Assembly (NCBI RefSeq): GCF_024171925.1
Contig: NZ_JAMTCO010000001.1
Coordinates: forward strand, 62,001-126,000
DNA from: Actinokineospora diospyrosa
GTDB taxonomy: Bacteria; Actinomycetota; Actinomycetes; Mycobacteriales; Pseudonocardiaceae
Length of the DNA stretch: 64,000 nucleotides
Direction of reading: 5' to 3'
Part shown: positions 51,662 to 59,202 of the stretch, in pieces
How positions within the stretch are numbered: position 1 is the stretch's first letter
Layout of the letters: each line of letters begins with the position of its first letter
Position numbers and translations under genes: made by a program
The notes under the pieces: model-generated
The model's database searches: none
What the model saw: only the letters and a program-made list of their open reading frames with translations
What the model was told of the DNA's origin: nothing

Positions 51662-52493
51662 GCGGCTGGGCGCCGACCTGGCCGACGGCCGCGGCACCCG
51701 CCGTCACCCCGGCGCGCAGCACCTCACGCGGTGTCGCGCCCGCCAACCACACGCGCAGCGCGCCCGCGTTGAACGCGTCACCGGCACCGGTGGTGTCGAC
51801 ACACTCCGTTGGCAGCGCGGGTTCCTCCACCACCCCATCGCGGTCGACCCAGTACGCCCCGTGTTCGCCGTGGGTCACGGCGGCAGCGCCAACGGTGTCG
51901 AGCACCTTCTGCCCACCTAGAGCCAGAAACTCGTCGTGGTTCGGTAGCAGCAAGTCCACACCGTTGAGCGTGGCCAGGAATGTGTCGTCGATCAACGCGG
52001 CTGATTGCGGGTCCACCGAGGTCGTCAGACCTGCGCTGCGCGCTGTGGCGAGGATGTCGATACCGGCTTGCCGGGTTGCCGCGTCCAAGAGCACGTATCC
52101 GGACAAGTGCAGGTGTTTGGCCTGTTCGAGCGGCGGTAGATCTGCCTGACGGAGAAGGGCGTTCGCGCCTCTATCCGGGAACATCGTTCGTTGGCCGGTG
52201 CCATCGACGAGCACGACCACACATCCAGTAGCCGCCGACGGATCAACGGTGAACAAGCACCTGACGCCCCGGCTCGTTAGGTCTGCCCGCACCTGGGCCG
52301 CGGCTGCGTCATCGCCGACCCGGGACACCAGCGTCACCGGCTCGCCGAGGTGGGCGAGCCAGGCGGCGGCGTTGGCACCGGCGCCTCCTGGCCTCAACGT
52401 GGTGGTGGCCAGAGTGTCGTCGCCCCAGGCGATAGGTGTGGAATGCCGGGTTACGACGTCCAGTGCTGTGTCACCAACGACGACCACGCCCAC
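51648..52493 (-). CDS. PfkB-family carbohydrate/nucleoside kinase (possibly pseudouridine kinase)
   Basis: A 281-residue ribokinase-fold enzyme. LRPGGAGANAAAWLAHLG (substrate-side signature, about residues 34-51) and the C-terminal DTTGAGDAFNAGAL (anion hole and catalytic Asp, about 238-251) define the PfkB family. Its strand and distance to psuG (55128-56036) suggest it could be PsuK, which phosphorylates pseudouridine to supply PsuG, but an oppositely oriented ABC operon lies between. Adenosine or sugar kinases are the alternatives. The GTG at 52493 is chosen because GGAGG sits 5 bases before it. Confidence 0.85.
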   Translation of the reverse strand: MGVVVVGDTALDVVTRHSTPIAWGDDTLATTTLRPGGAGANAAAWLAHLGEPVTLVSRVGDDAAAAQVRADLTSRGVRCLFTVDPSAATGCVVVLVDGTGQRTMFPDRGANALLRQADLPPLEQAKHLHLSGYVLLDAATRQAGIDILATARSAGLTTSVDPQSAALIDDTFLATLNGVDLLLPNHDEFLALGGQKVLDTVGAAAVTHGEHGAYWVDRDGVVEEPALPTECVDTTGAGDAFNAGALRVWLAGATPREVLRAGVTAGAAAVGQVGAQPLSRR

Positions 52494-52587
52494 AGGAACC
52501 TCCGAAACCAAGTCGCGCCGCCATCGGACGATACGGTAAGAAGCACCCCCGCCACTCTGCGGCAACCGTCCCCGAAGGAGACTCGTG

Positions 52588-53388
52588 ATGGCGCGTGTCC
52601 AAGCCGCGTTGATCGCGGCTGGGTTCCGCAGGCACGCGACCTACCGGCAGGCCACGTTCGCCGGGGCGTTCACCAACACGGTGTTCGGGTTCCTGCGCTG
52701 CTACATCCTGCTCAGCGTCGCCGCCGCCGCGGGCGGGGCCATGGCCGGGTACAGCGGCCCGCAGTTGGTCAGCTACGTCTGGCTGGGGCAAGGGCTGCTC
52801 GCCGTGGTGAACTCGTGGACCATGTTGGACCTGGCCGAACGGGTCCGCACCGGGGATGTCGTCGCCGACCTGCTGCGCCCGGTCGATCCACTGTGGACCT
52901 ACCTGTGGACCGACATCGGCCGCGCGGGCTTCGCCCTGCTGACCCGGTTCGTCGCGCCACTTGTCGTGGGTGCCCTGGCGTTCGACTTCTATGTCCCCCA
53001 GAGCTTCTTGGCCTACCCGCTGTTCATCCTGTCCACGCTCCTAGCGATAGTCGTTTGCTTCGCTTGCCGCTACCTGATAGGCCTAACAGCGTTCTGGTTG
53101 CTTGATATCCGCGGAGTGACCATGTTCTGGGTGTTCGTCTCCGGTGCCGCTAGCGGGCTCTACTTTCCCCTGGCGGTGCTGCCGGACTGGCTTAGCACCA
53201 CCTTGTGGGTCGCCACTCCCTTTCCTTCCTTGCTCCAAGCACCGCTGGACATCGCCGTCGAGCGAGGTGGCACTGGGCAAGCCCTCTTGGTGTGTCTAAG
53301 CCAGGCCGTCTGGGGCGTGCTCCTGTTCCTCGCTTGCCGATGGGCGCAGTCGCGCGCTGTGCGGAAGTTGGTGGTGCAAGGTGGCTGA
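52588..53388 (+). CDS. ABC-2 type transporter permease 1
   Basis: A 266-residue membrane protein with about six transmembrane helices (for example FLRCYILLSVAAAAGGAM, VGALAFDFYVP, LFILSTLLAIVVCFACRYLIGLTAFWLL). The sequence type (YRQATFAGAFTNTVFGFLRCYIL, LAERVRTGDVVADLLRPVDPLWTYL) matches the DUF990-like ABC-2 exporters of actinomycetes and cyanobacteria. An AAGGAG site lies 7 bases before the ATG at 52588. It overlaps the second permease by 8 bases and acts with it and the ATPase. The substrate is unknown. Confidence 0.87.
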   Translation: MARVQAALIAAGFRRHATYRQATFAGAFTNTVFGFLRCYILLSVAAAAGGAMAGYSGPQLVSYVWLGQGLLAVVNSWTMLDLAERVRTGDVVADLLRPVDPLWTYLWTDIGRAGFALLTRFVAPLVVGALAFDFYVPQSFLAYPLFILSTLLAIVVCFACRYLIGLTAFWLLDIRGVTMFWVFVSGAASGLYFPLAVLPDWLSTTLWVATPFPSLLQAPLDIAVERGGTGQALLVCLSQAVWGVLLFLACRWAQSRAVRKLVVQGG

Positions 53389-54193
53389 GATCCTCGAAAC
53401 GACGCGTGTCTATGGGCGGGTACTCCGCGCTCAAGTCCGCAGCCAGGCGCAGTACCGCACGTCCATGCTGCTGGAGATCCTCGGCAGCATGGTGGTCAAC
53501 GGACTGGACATCGCCACGGTCTTCGTGTTGTTCAGCGTCACCGGCGCGCTCGGTGGCTTCAACGGCACCGAGGTCCTCCTGATGACTGCTCTAGCGGCCG
53601 CCGGGTTCACTGTGGGCGATCTGGTCGCGGGTAGTTCGGATCGATTGCGCGAGTACGTCCGCTCGGGGTTGTTCGACTCGCTGCTGGTGCGCCCTCTGTC
53701 GGCGTTGGTGCAGCTGGCGGTCATCACCTTCGCCTTGCGCCGTGTCGGCCGGGCGGCTCAGGGACTGGTGCTCTACGTCGTCGCCTTGTGTGTCGCCGAC
53801 ATCCCCTGGACGGTTGGACGCGTCCTGTTCGCTGTGATTGTCCCAATTTCGGGGGCTGTGTTCTTCGCGAGCCTGTTCATCGGTGGGGCTACCGTCGCGT
53901 TCTGGTGGATTGAGTCTGGCGAGGTCGCCAACGCGTTCACCTATGGCGGGCGTGACTTCACCTCTTACCCGAGCACCATGTACGGCGGCTGGTTCCGGGA
54001 CTTGTTCACCCTTGGCCTCGGCTTCGGCTTCGTCGCCTACTTCCCGGGACTCGTCCTCTTGGGCAAACCAGACCCGCTAGGCCTACCGACCGCGGTTGCT
54101 TGGTGTTCGCCGTTGGTCGCTGTCATCGCCGCTTGCGTCGCCGCCGTGTTCTGGCGGATCGGCGTCCGCCACTACCGGAGCACGGGGTCATGA
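53381..54193 (+). CDS. ABC-2 type transporter permease 2
   Basis: A 270-residue permease with about six membrane segments. YGRVLRAQVRSQAQYRTSMLLEILG at the start, LREYVRSGLFDSLLVRPLSAL and GRDFTSYPSTMYGGWFRDLFTLGLGFGFVAYFPG are typical of DUF990-type ABC-2 subunits that pair with a related permease. The GTG start lies in the 3' end of permease 1 (8-base overlap), and its stop overlaps the ATPase start (ATGA). The transporter is presumably a heterodimeric exporter. Confidence 0.87.
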   Translation: MAEILETTRVYGRVLRAQVRSQAQYRTSMLLEILGSMVVNGLDIATVFVLFSVTGALGGFNGTEVLLMTALAAAGFTVGDLVAGSSDRLREYVRSGLFDSLLVRPLSALVQLAVITFALRRVGRAAQGLVLYVVALCVADIPWTVGRVLFAVIVPISGAVFFASLFIGGATVAFWWIESGEVANAFTYGGRDFTSYPSTMYGGWFRDLFTLGLGFGFVAYFPGLVLLGKPDPLGLPTAVAWCSPLVAVIAACVAAVFWRIGVRHYRSTGS

Positions 54194-55146
54194 TCATTTC
54201 AGCGCGGGGCCTGCGCAAGGATTTCACCGTGACCCGCAAGGTCGGGCGGCTCCGCAGGGAGCGGCACGTGGTGTCCGCTGTGGACGGTGTCGACCTCACC
54301 GTGGAACGCGGTGAGCTGCTCGGCTACATCGGCCCCAACGGCGCGGGCAAGTCCACCACGCTCAAGATGCTCACCGGCGTGCTCACCCCGAGCGGGGGAG
54401 AGGTCCGTGTCTGCGGCTTGGAACCGGTCGCCAAGCGCACCACGTTGGCGAGGCGCATCGGTGTTGTGTTCGGGCAGCGCTCTCAGCTCTGGTGGGACCT
54501 ACCGCTGGAGGACTCGTTTTCCTTGCTACGGCACATCTACCGTGTCCCGGAAGGTGACCACGCGGCTCGGCTTAAGCAGTGTTCGGACCTACTTGGCCTT
54601 GACGAGTTTCGGCACACCCCAGTCCGACAGCTCTCTCTAGGCCAACGGATGCGCGGTGAGCTCACCGCCGCACTCTTGCACGGCCCCGAGGTGCTGTTCC
54701 TCGACGAACCCACGATCGGCCTCGACGTGCTCAGCAAGCAGGCCGTCCGATCGTTCCTCACTGACCTCGACCGGCGCGGCGACACCACCGTCGTCCTGAC
54801 GACCCACGACCTCGCCGACATCGAGAAGCTGTGCCGCAGACTCGTCGTCATCGACCACGGGCACGTAGTGCACGACGGCACGCTCGATGAGCTGCATGCC
54901 CGCTATCGCTCCCGCCGCATCATCGTCGCCGACCTCGACACCCCCTGGCCGGAAGGTCTCACGCTGCCCGGCGCGGTCGTTACCTCGGTGGAAGCCGACG
55001 CGCGCCGAGTAACCCTCACACTCGATGGCGCAGCAGCAGGTGAGGTAGTCGCGGCTCTCGCGCAGGCGGTGTCACTACGAGACCTGTCCGTGCAAGAGCC
55101 GAATATCGAAGACGTCGTCTCTAGGCTCTACCGGGACGAAAGCTGA
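54190..55146 (+). CDS. ABC transporter ATP-binding protein (NatA/DUF990-exporter type)
   Basis: A 318-residue ATPase: Walker A GPNGAGKSTTLK (about residues 44-55), Q-loop region GVVFGQRSQLWWDLP, signature LSLGQRMRGEL (about 150), Walker B VLFLDEPTIGLD (about 175) and the H-loop TTHD. The C-terminal extension of about 80 residues is normal for exporters of this class. It is coupled by a 4-base overlap to permease 2. Its 3' end overlaps psuG by 19 bases, tail to tail. Confidence 0.93.
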   Translation: MIISARGLRKDFTVTRKVGRLRRERHVVSAVDGVDLTVERGELLGYIGPNGAGKSTTLKMLTGVLTPSGGEVRVCGLEPVAKRTTLARRIGVVFGQRSQLWWDLPLEDSFSLLRHIYRVPEGDHAARLKQCSDLLGLDEFRHTPVRQLSLGQRMRGELTAALLHGPEVLFLDEPTIGLDVLSKQAVRSFLTDLDRRGDTTVVLTTHDLADIEKLCRRLVVIDHGHVVHDGTLDELHARYRSRRIIVADLDTPWPEGLTLPGAVVTSVEADARRVTLTLDGAAAGEVVAALAQAVSLRDLSVQEPNIEDVVSRLYRDES

Positions 55147-56036
55147 ACGGCGACCTCTGCCGCTACCTGGGCGTTGTTAGCCACAAGTTCGGTGTTCGCG
55201 TTCAAGCTCGTCCCGCCGCTGCCGTTGTGGAAGAACTCCAACAACGCCGGGGTGACGTCCTTACCGCGAATCCCACGTTCCTGTAGCAACGCCATGCCTT
55301 CACTGAGCAGCCGGTCGTGCAGATCCCGGTCCAGCTCGTGTTCCACCGGGACAGGATTGACCAACAACACGCCCGATGACGTCACCGTGCGGTGCGCCGC
55401 GATCACCGCTGCGGCGTCGGCAGGATTATCCACCCGCCACGGCACGGTATGAGCTGACTCCCGCAGGTAGAAACCGGGGAAGTGGTCGGTGCGGTAGCCG
55501 ACGACCGGAACCGACTTGGTCTCCAACACCTCGACCGTCGCGGCGATGTCGAGGATCGACTTGACCCCGGAGCAGACAACGGTCACCGGCGTACTCGCCA
55601 ATACATCCAGGTCTGCCGAAACGTCCCAAGAGGCACTACCGGCCGGAATCGACAGATGGACCCCACCGAGCCCACCCGTCGCGAACACCGAGATCCCCGC
55701 GCGATGCGCCAACGCGGCCGTGCTCGCCACCGTGGTGGCGCCATCGCGCTTGAGGGCATAGGCAGGCCCTAGATCCCGCAGGGACAACTTAGCGAGGCCT
55801 GGCGAACACACCCGCTCCAGTTGCCCGGGCGTCAACCCGACGTGCGCCACGCCGTCCAGCACCGCGATCGTGGCGGGCACAGCGCCCGCCTCGCGCACGA
55901 TCCGCTCCAGCCGGGCCCCGACCTCCAGGTTGCGCCCCTGAGGCAGCCCGTGCGCCAGCAGGGTGCTCTCCAGCGCCACCACGCCGCGCCCGTCGGACAG
56001 GGCGGCGGCGACCTCATCAGCGATTACCAGGCTCAC
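55128..56036 (-). CDS. psuG: Pseudouridine-5'-phosphate glycosidase
   Basis: A 302-residue enzyme that reversibly cleaves pseudouridine 5'-phosphate to uracil and ribose 5-phosphate, breaking the C-C glycosidic bond. VVALESTLLAHGLPQGRNLEVG at the start, ATIAVLDGVAHVGLT, the lysine-containing LAKLSLRDLGPAYALKRDGATTVAST, and GVKSILDIAATVEVLET are close to characterised PsuG. The usual partner kinase is not adjacent; a PfkB-family kinase lies 2.6 kb away on the same strand beyond an ABC operon. Confidence 0.94.
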   Translation of the reverse strand: MSLVIADEVAAALSDGRGVVALESTLLAHGLPQGRNLEVGARLERIVREAGAVPATIAVLDGVAHVGLTPGQLERVCSPGLAKLSLRDLGPAYALKRDGATTVASTAALAHRAGISVFATGGLGGVHLSIPAGSASWDVSADLDVLASTPVTVVCSGVKSILDIAATVEVLETKSVPVVGYRTDHFPGFYLRESAHTVPWRVDNPADAAAVIAAHRTVTSSGVLLVNPVPVEHELDRDLHDRLLSEGMALLQERGIRGKDVTPALLEFFHNGSGGTSLNANTELVANNAQVAAEVAVQLSSR

Positions 56037-56063
56037 CCGGACATCATGGCAAAGCGAGCCGGG

Positions 56064-57836
56064 TCACCACGACCGGAGCGTCGCGATGCGCTCCTCGAGC
56101 TGCTCGATCGAGGCCATCGCCGTCGGCGGCCCACCGCAGCTGCGGCGGAGCTCACCGTGGATCGTCCCGTGGGGCTTGCCGGTGCGGTGGTGGGCCATCC
56201 CCACTAATGCGTTCAACTCCTTGCGCAGCGTCGCCAACCGCTCTTGCACCGACTGCGACCGGGCCTGTACCGGCTCCGCGGGTTTGGCCTCCGCGGCCCG
56301 TCTGGTCCGATCCGCGAGCTGCTGCTCTTGGCGCTGCCGCAGCAGGGCTTTGACCTGCTCCGGTTCAAGCAGGCCCGGCAGGCCGAGGTACTCCTCTTCC
56401 TCTACCGTGCCCGCCATCGCCGTGGTCCCGAACGACGACCCGTCGAAGATGACCTGGTCGAGCTCGGCGGATGCCCCCAGCGAGGTGAAGGCCTTCTCCT
56501 CCTCGCCCAACTCGTCCTTGGTCCGGTTGGCGTCGGCGACGAGGTCGTCGTCCCAGCCCTCCTTCTCCCGGTGGGGCTTGCCCAGGACGTGGTCGCGCTC
56601 GGCCTCCAGCTGGCTGGCCAGGTCGAGCAGCACCGGCACCGACGGCAGGAACACGCTCGCCGTCTCACCCTGCTGGCGCACCCGCACGTACCGGCCGATG
56701 GCCTGCGCGAAGAACAGCGGCGTGGAGGCGCTGGTCGCGTAGACCCCCACCGCCAGCCGCGGCACGTCGACGCCCTCGCTGACCATCCGGACCGCGACCA
56801 GCCAGCGCGAGTCCGAGTCGGCGAACTCCTGGATCCGCCCGGAGGCCTTCGGGTCGTCGGAGAGCACCAGCGTGGGCGCCTGCCCGGTCGCGGTCTCCAG
56901 GATCTGCGCGTACGCCTTCGCCGACACGTGGTCCGAGGCGATGACCAGGCCACCCGCGTCCGGCACGTGCTGGCGGACCTGCGTCAACCGGATGTCGGCC
57001 GCCCCCAGCACCGACGGGATCCACTCGCCGGAGGGGTCCAGCGCGGTGCGCCAGGCCCTGGCGGTCTGCTCGGCGGTCAGCGGCTCGCCCAGCCGCGCGG
57101 TGAACTCCTCGCCCGCGCTGGTCCGCCAGCTCGCCTCACCCGAGTACGCGAGGAAGATCACCGGCCGGACGACGCCGTCGCGCAGCGCGTCGGAGTAGCC
57201 GTAGGTGTGGTCCGAGCGGCTGCGCTGGAACCCCTGGCCGTCCGGCTCGTAGTCCACGAACGGGATCGGCGAGTCGTCGCTGCGGAACGGGGTGCCGGTC
57301 AGCGCCAGCCTGCGGGTCGCGGGCGTGAACGCCTCGCGGACAGCGTCGCCCCAGCTCTTGGCGTCGCCGCCGTGGTGGATCTCGTCGAGGATCACCAGCG
57401 TCTTGCGCTGCTCGGTGCGCACCCGGTGCAGGCTCGGGTGCGCGGCCACCTGCGCGTAGGTCACCGCGACGCCGCGGAAGTCGCGGGAGGTGGCGCCCAT
57501 CGAGTTGGTGAAGTTCGGGTCGATCGGGATGCCCGCGGCCGAGGCCGCCGACGCCCACTGGTGCTTGAGGTGCTCGGTGGGCGCGACGATGGTCAGCGAC
57601 TCCACCGTGCGGTCGGCCAGCAGCTCCGCGGCCACCCGCAGCCCGAACACGGTCTTGCCCGCGCCCGGCGTGGCGACCGCCAGGAAGTCCTTCGGGCGGG
57701 TCGTCAGGTACTTCGTCAGCGCTCGGCGCTGCCAGTCGCGCAGCGGGCGCGCCGCGGGGGGCTGCGCACGGGTCTCCGGTTCCACCTCGGCCCGGGTCAC
57801 GGGATGCCCCAGCTCCTCTCCACCTGCTCCAGACAC
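56064..57836 (-). CDS. DEAD/DEAH box helicase (SSL2/type III restriction-like)
   Basis: A superfamily 2 helicase of about 590 residues. Motif I is AVATPGAGKTVFG (about residues 56-66), motif II VILDEIHHGGD (about 140), motif III ALTGTPFRSDD, and motifs V-VI are VRMVSEGVDVPRLAVGVYAT and AQAIGRYVRVRQQGE. The C-terminal tail is charged, with coiled-coil-prone helices (LLRQRQEQQLADRTRR). Helicases of this type are widespread in actinobacteria and are thought to act on damaged DNA. The GTG at 57836 has GAGGG 7 bases upstream; a longer N-terminal reading to 57938 is open but unlikely. Confidence 0.9.
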   Translation of the reverse strand: MSGAGGEELGHPVTRAEVEPETRAQPPAARPLRDWQRRALTKYLTTRPKDFLAVATPGAGKTVFGLRVAAELLADRTVESLTIVAPTEHLKHQWASAASAAGIPIDPNFTNSMGATSRDFRGVAVTYAQVAAHPSLHRVRTEQRKTLVILDEIHHGGDAKSWGDAVREAFTPATRRLALTGTPFRSDDSPIPFVDYEPDGQGFQRSRSDHTYGYSDALRDGVVRPVIFLAYSGEASWRTSAGEEFTARLGEPLTAEQTARAWRTALDPSGEWIPSVLGAADIRLTQVRQHVPDAGGLVIASDHVSAKAYAQILETATGQAPTLVLSDDPKASGRIQEFADSDSRWLVAVRMVSEGVDVPRLAVGVYATSASTPLFFAQAIGRYVRVRQQGETASVFLPSVPVLLDLASQLEAERDHVLGKPHREKEGWDDDLVADANRTKDELGEEEKAFTSLGASAELDQVIFDGSSFGTTAMAGTVEEEEYLGLPGLLEPEQVKALLRQRQEQQLADRTRRAAEAKPAEPVQARSQSVQERLATLRKELNALVGMAHHRTGKPHGTIHGELRRSCGGPPTAMASIEQLEERIATLRSW

Positions 57837-57993
57837 GGCGATGCCCTCAGCGGGTCGGCACGAGACCGGGTTGAGGGCGTCCGTGAGGATACCGCCCGCC
57901 CGGCCAAGATCGCCCGCGCCCGCGACACGCCGGGGCACGACCGGGGACCGCGATCAAGCCGATCGCACCCCCATGGACCATGCTTGACCCCGT

Positions 57994-59052
57994 ATGACCG
58001 CGCAGCCCGGACCCCAGGACGGCCGCGACGGCACCCCCGGCGGCCCGCCCGCGCGGCGGGGCCCGTCCCGGTTGATCAAGCGCACCCTGTCCAAGGCGTG
58101 GGCGGGCAACCTCTTCTCCGAGGCGGCCGAGGCGGCGTTCTGGCAGGTCCTGTCGCTGCCCCCGCTGCTGCTCGGCCTGCTGGGCAGCCTGGGTTTCGTC
58201 GCCGAGTGGTTCGGCCCGGACGTGGTCTTGGCGGTGCAGGCCGACATCCTCGACATCTCGCGCAAGGCGTTCAGCGAGAGCGTGGTGACGCAGATCATCC
58301 AGCCCACCGTGTCCGACATCCTCACCGTCGGGCGTGGCGAGATCGTCTCCGTCGGCTTCCTCATCTCGCTGTGGGCGGGGTCGTCGGCGATGTCCTCGTT
58401 CGTCGACGCGATCACTGTCGCACACGGTCAGTACGGGGTCCGACACGAGGTGTGGCAACGGATCTTCGCGCTGCTGCTCTACGTGGCCAGCCTGGTGCTG
58501 CTGATCATCGGCCTGCCGGTGCTCGCGCTGGGACCGGACCTGCTGCCCAACCTGTTCCCGATGTCCTGGCGGCCGACGATCAGCGGGTGGGTGAACATCG
58601 CCTACTACCCGGTGATCGGCATCCTCACCGTGCTCGCCCTCGCGACGCTCTACAAGCTCGCCCTGCCGCGGAAACTGCCGTGGCACCGCGGTCTGCCTGG
58701 CGCTGTGCTGGCTATGGCGGTGTTTGTCCTGTCTAGCATCGGGTTGCGGCTCTACATAGGCTGGATCACCACAACCGGCTACACCTACGGCGCTCTCGCG
58801 ACGCCTATCGCATTCCTGTTGTTCGCCTTCTTCATTGGCCTCGCAGTGGTCATCGGCGCCTACTTCAACGCGGCGATCCAAGAGGTGTGGCCCGCCAAGA
58901 TGACTAAGCGGCAACGGCGGCGCTGGCGGCGGTTGGAGATGGAGAAAGCTGCCGGTAAGAACCGGCAGCGACGGGAAGATCACCCGGAGTCCGCGCCGGA
59001 GCCGCTCGCCGATGCCACCCGGTCGAGGGATCGGGACAGCACCGACCACTGA
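57994..59052 (+). CDS. YihY/BrkB-family membrane protein
   Basis: A 352-residue inner-membrane protein with six transmembrane segments. LFSEAAEAAFWQVLSLPPLLLGLLGSLGFVAEWFG, then WAGSSAMSSFVDAITVAHG and LPRKLPWHRGLPGAVLAMAVFVLSSIGLRLYIGW are typical of the YihY/ribonuclease BN-like family, whose members are not RNases and whose function is unsettled. The basic C-terminal tail (KRQRRRWRRLEMEKAAGKNRQRR) faces the cytoplasm. The stop codon abuts an 18-bp palindrome that precedes the RND gene. Confidence 0.9.
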   Translation: MTAQPGPQDGRDGTPGGPPARRGPSRLIKRTLSKAWAGNLFSEAAEAAFWQVLSLPPLLLGLLGSLGFVAEWFGPDVVLAVQADILDISRKAFSESVVTQIIQPTVSDILTVGRGEIVSVGFLISLWAGSSAMSSFVDAITVAHGQYGVRHEVWQRIFALLLYVASLVLLIIGLPVLALGPDLLPNLFPMSWRPTISGWVNIAYYPVIGILTVLALATLYKLALPRKLPWHRGLPGAVLAMAVFVLSSIGLRLYIGWITTTGYTYGALATPIAFLLFAFFIGLAVVIGAYFNAAIQEVWPAKMTKRQRRRWRRLEMEKAAGKNRQRREDHPESAPEPLADATRSRDRDSTDH

Positions 59053-59070
59053 GTCATACTTTTGTATGAC
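59053..59070. promoter_or_regulatory. 18-bp perfect palindrome upstream of the RND gene
   Basis: GTCATAC and GTATGAC are separated by TTTT in an unusually AT-rich spot directly after the YihY stop codon and about 133 bases before the RND gene. The size and symmetry suit an operator for a TetR- or MarR-type dimer; a short terminator is the alternative. Confidence 0.55.
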
Positions 59071-59202
59071 CACGGGTTCGCCCCGTGGACTGAGTCGGTC
59101 CTCAGCTGCGCTGTGCCAGGATTTCCCCGATTCACCGGTGATGTGGCGCGCGGGGCGCGCCCGGGGGTCATCGGTGTCCGCTCTGGGAGGGGAACTAAGC
59201 AG

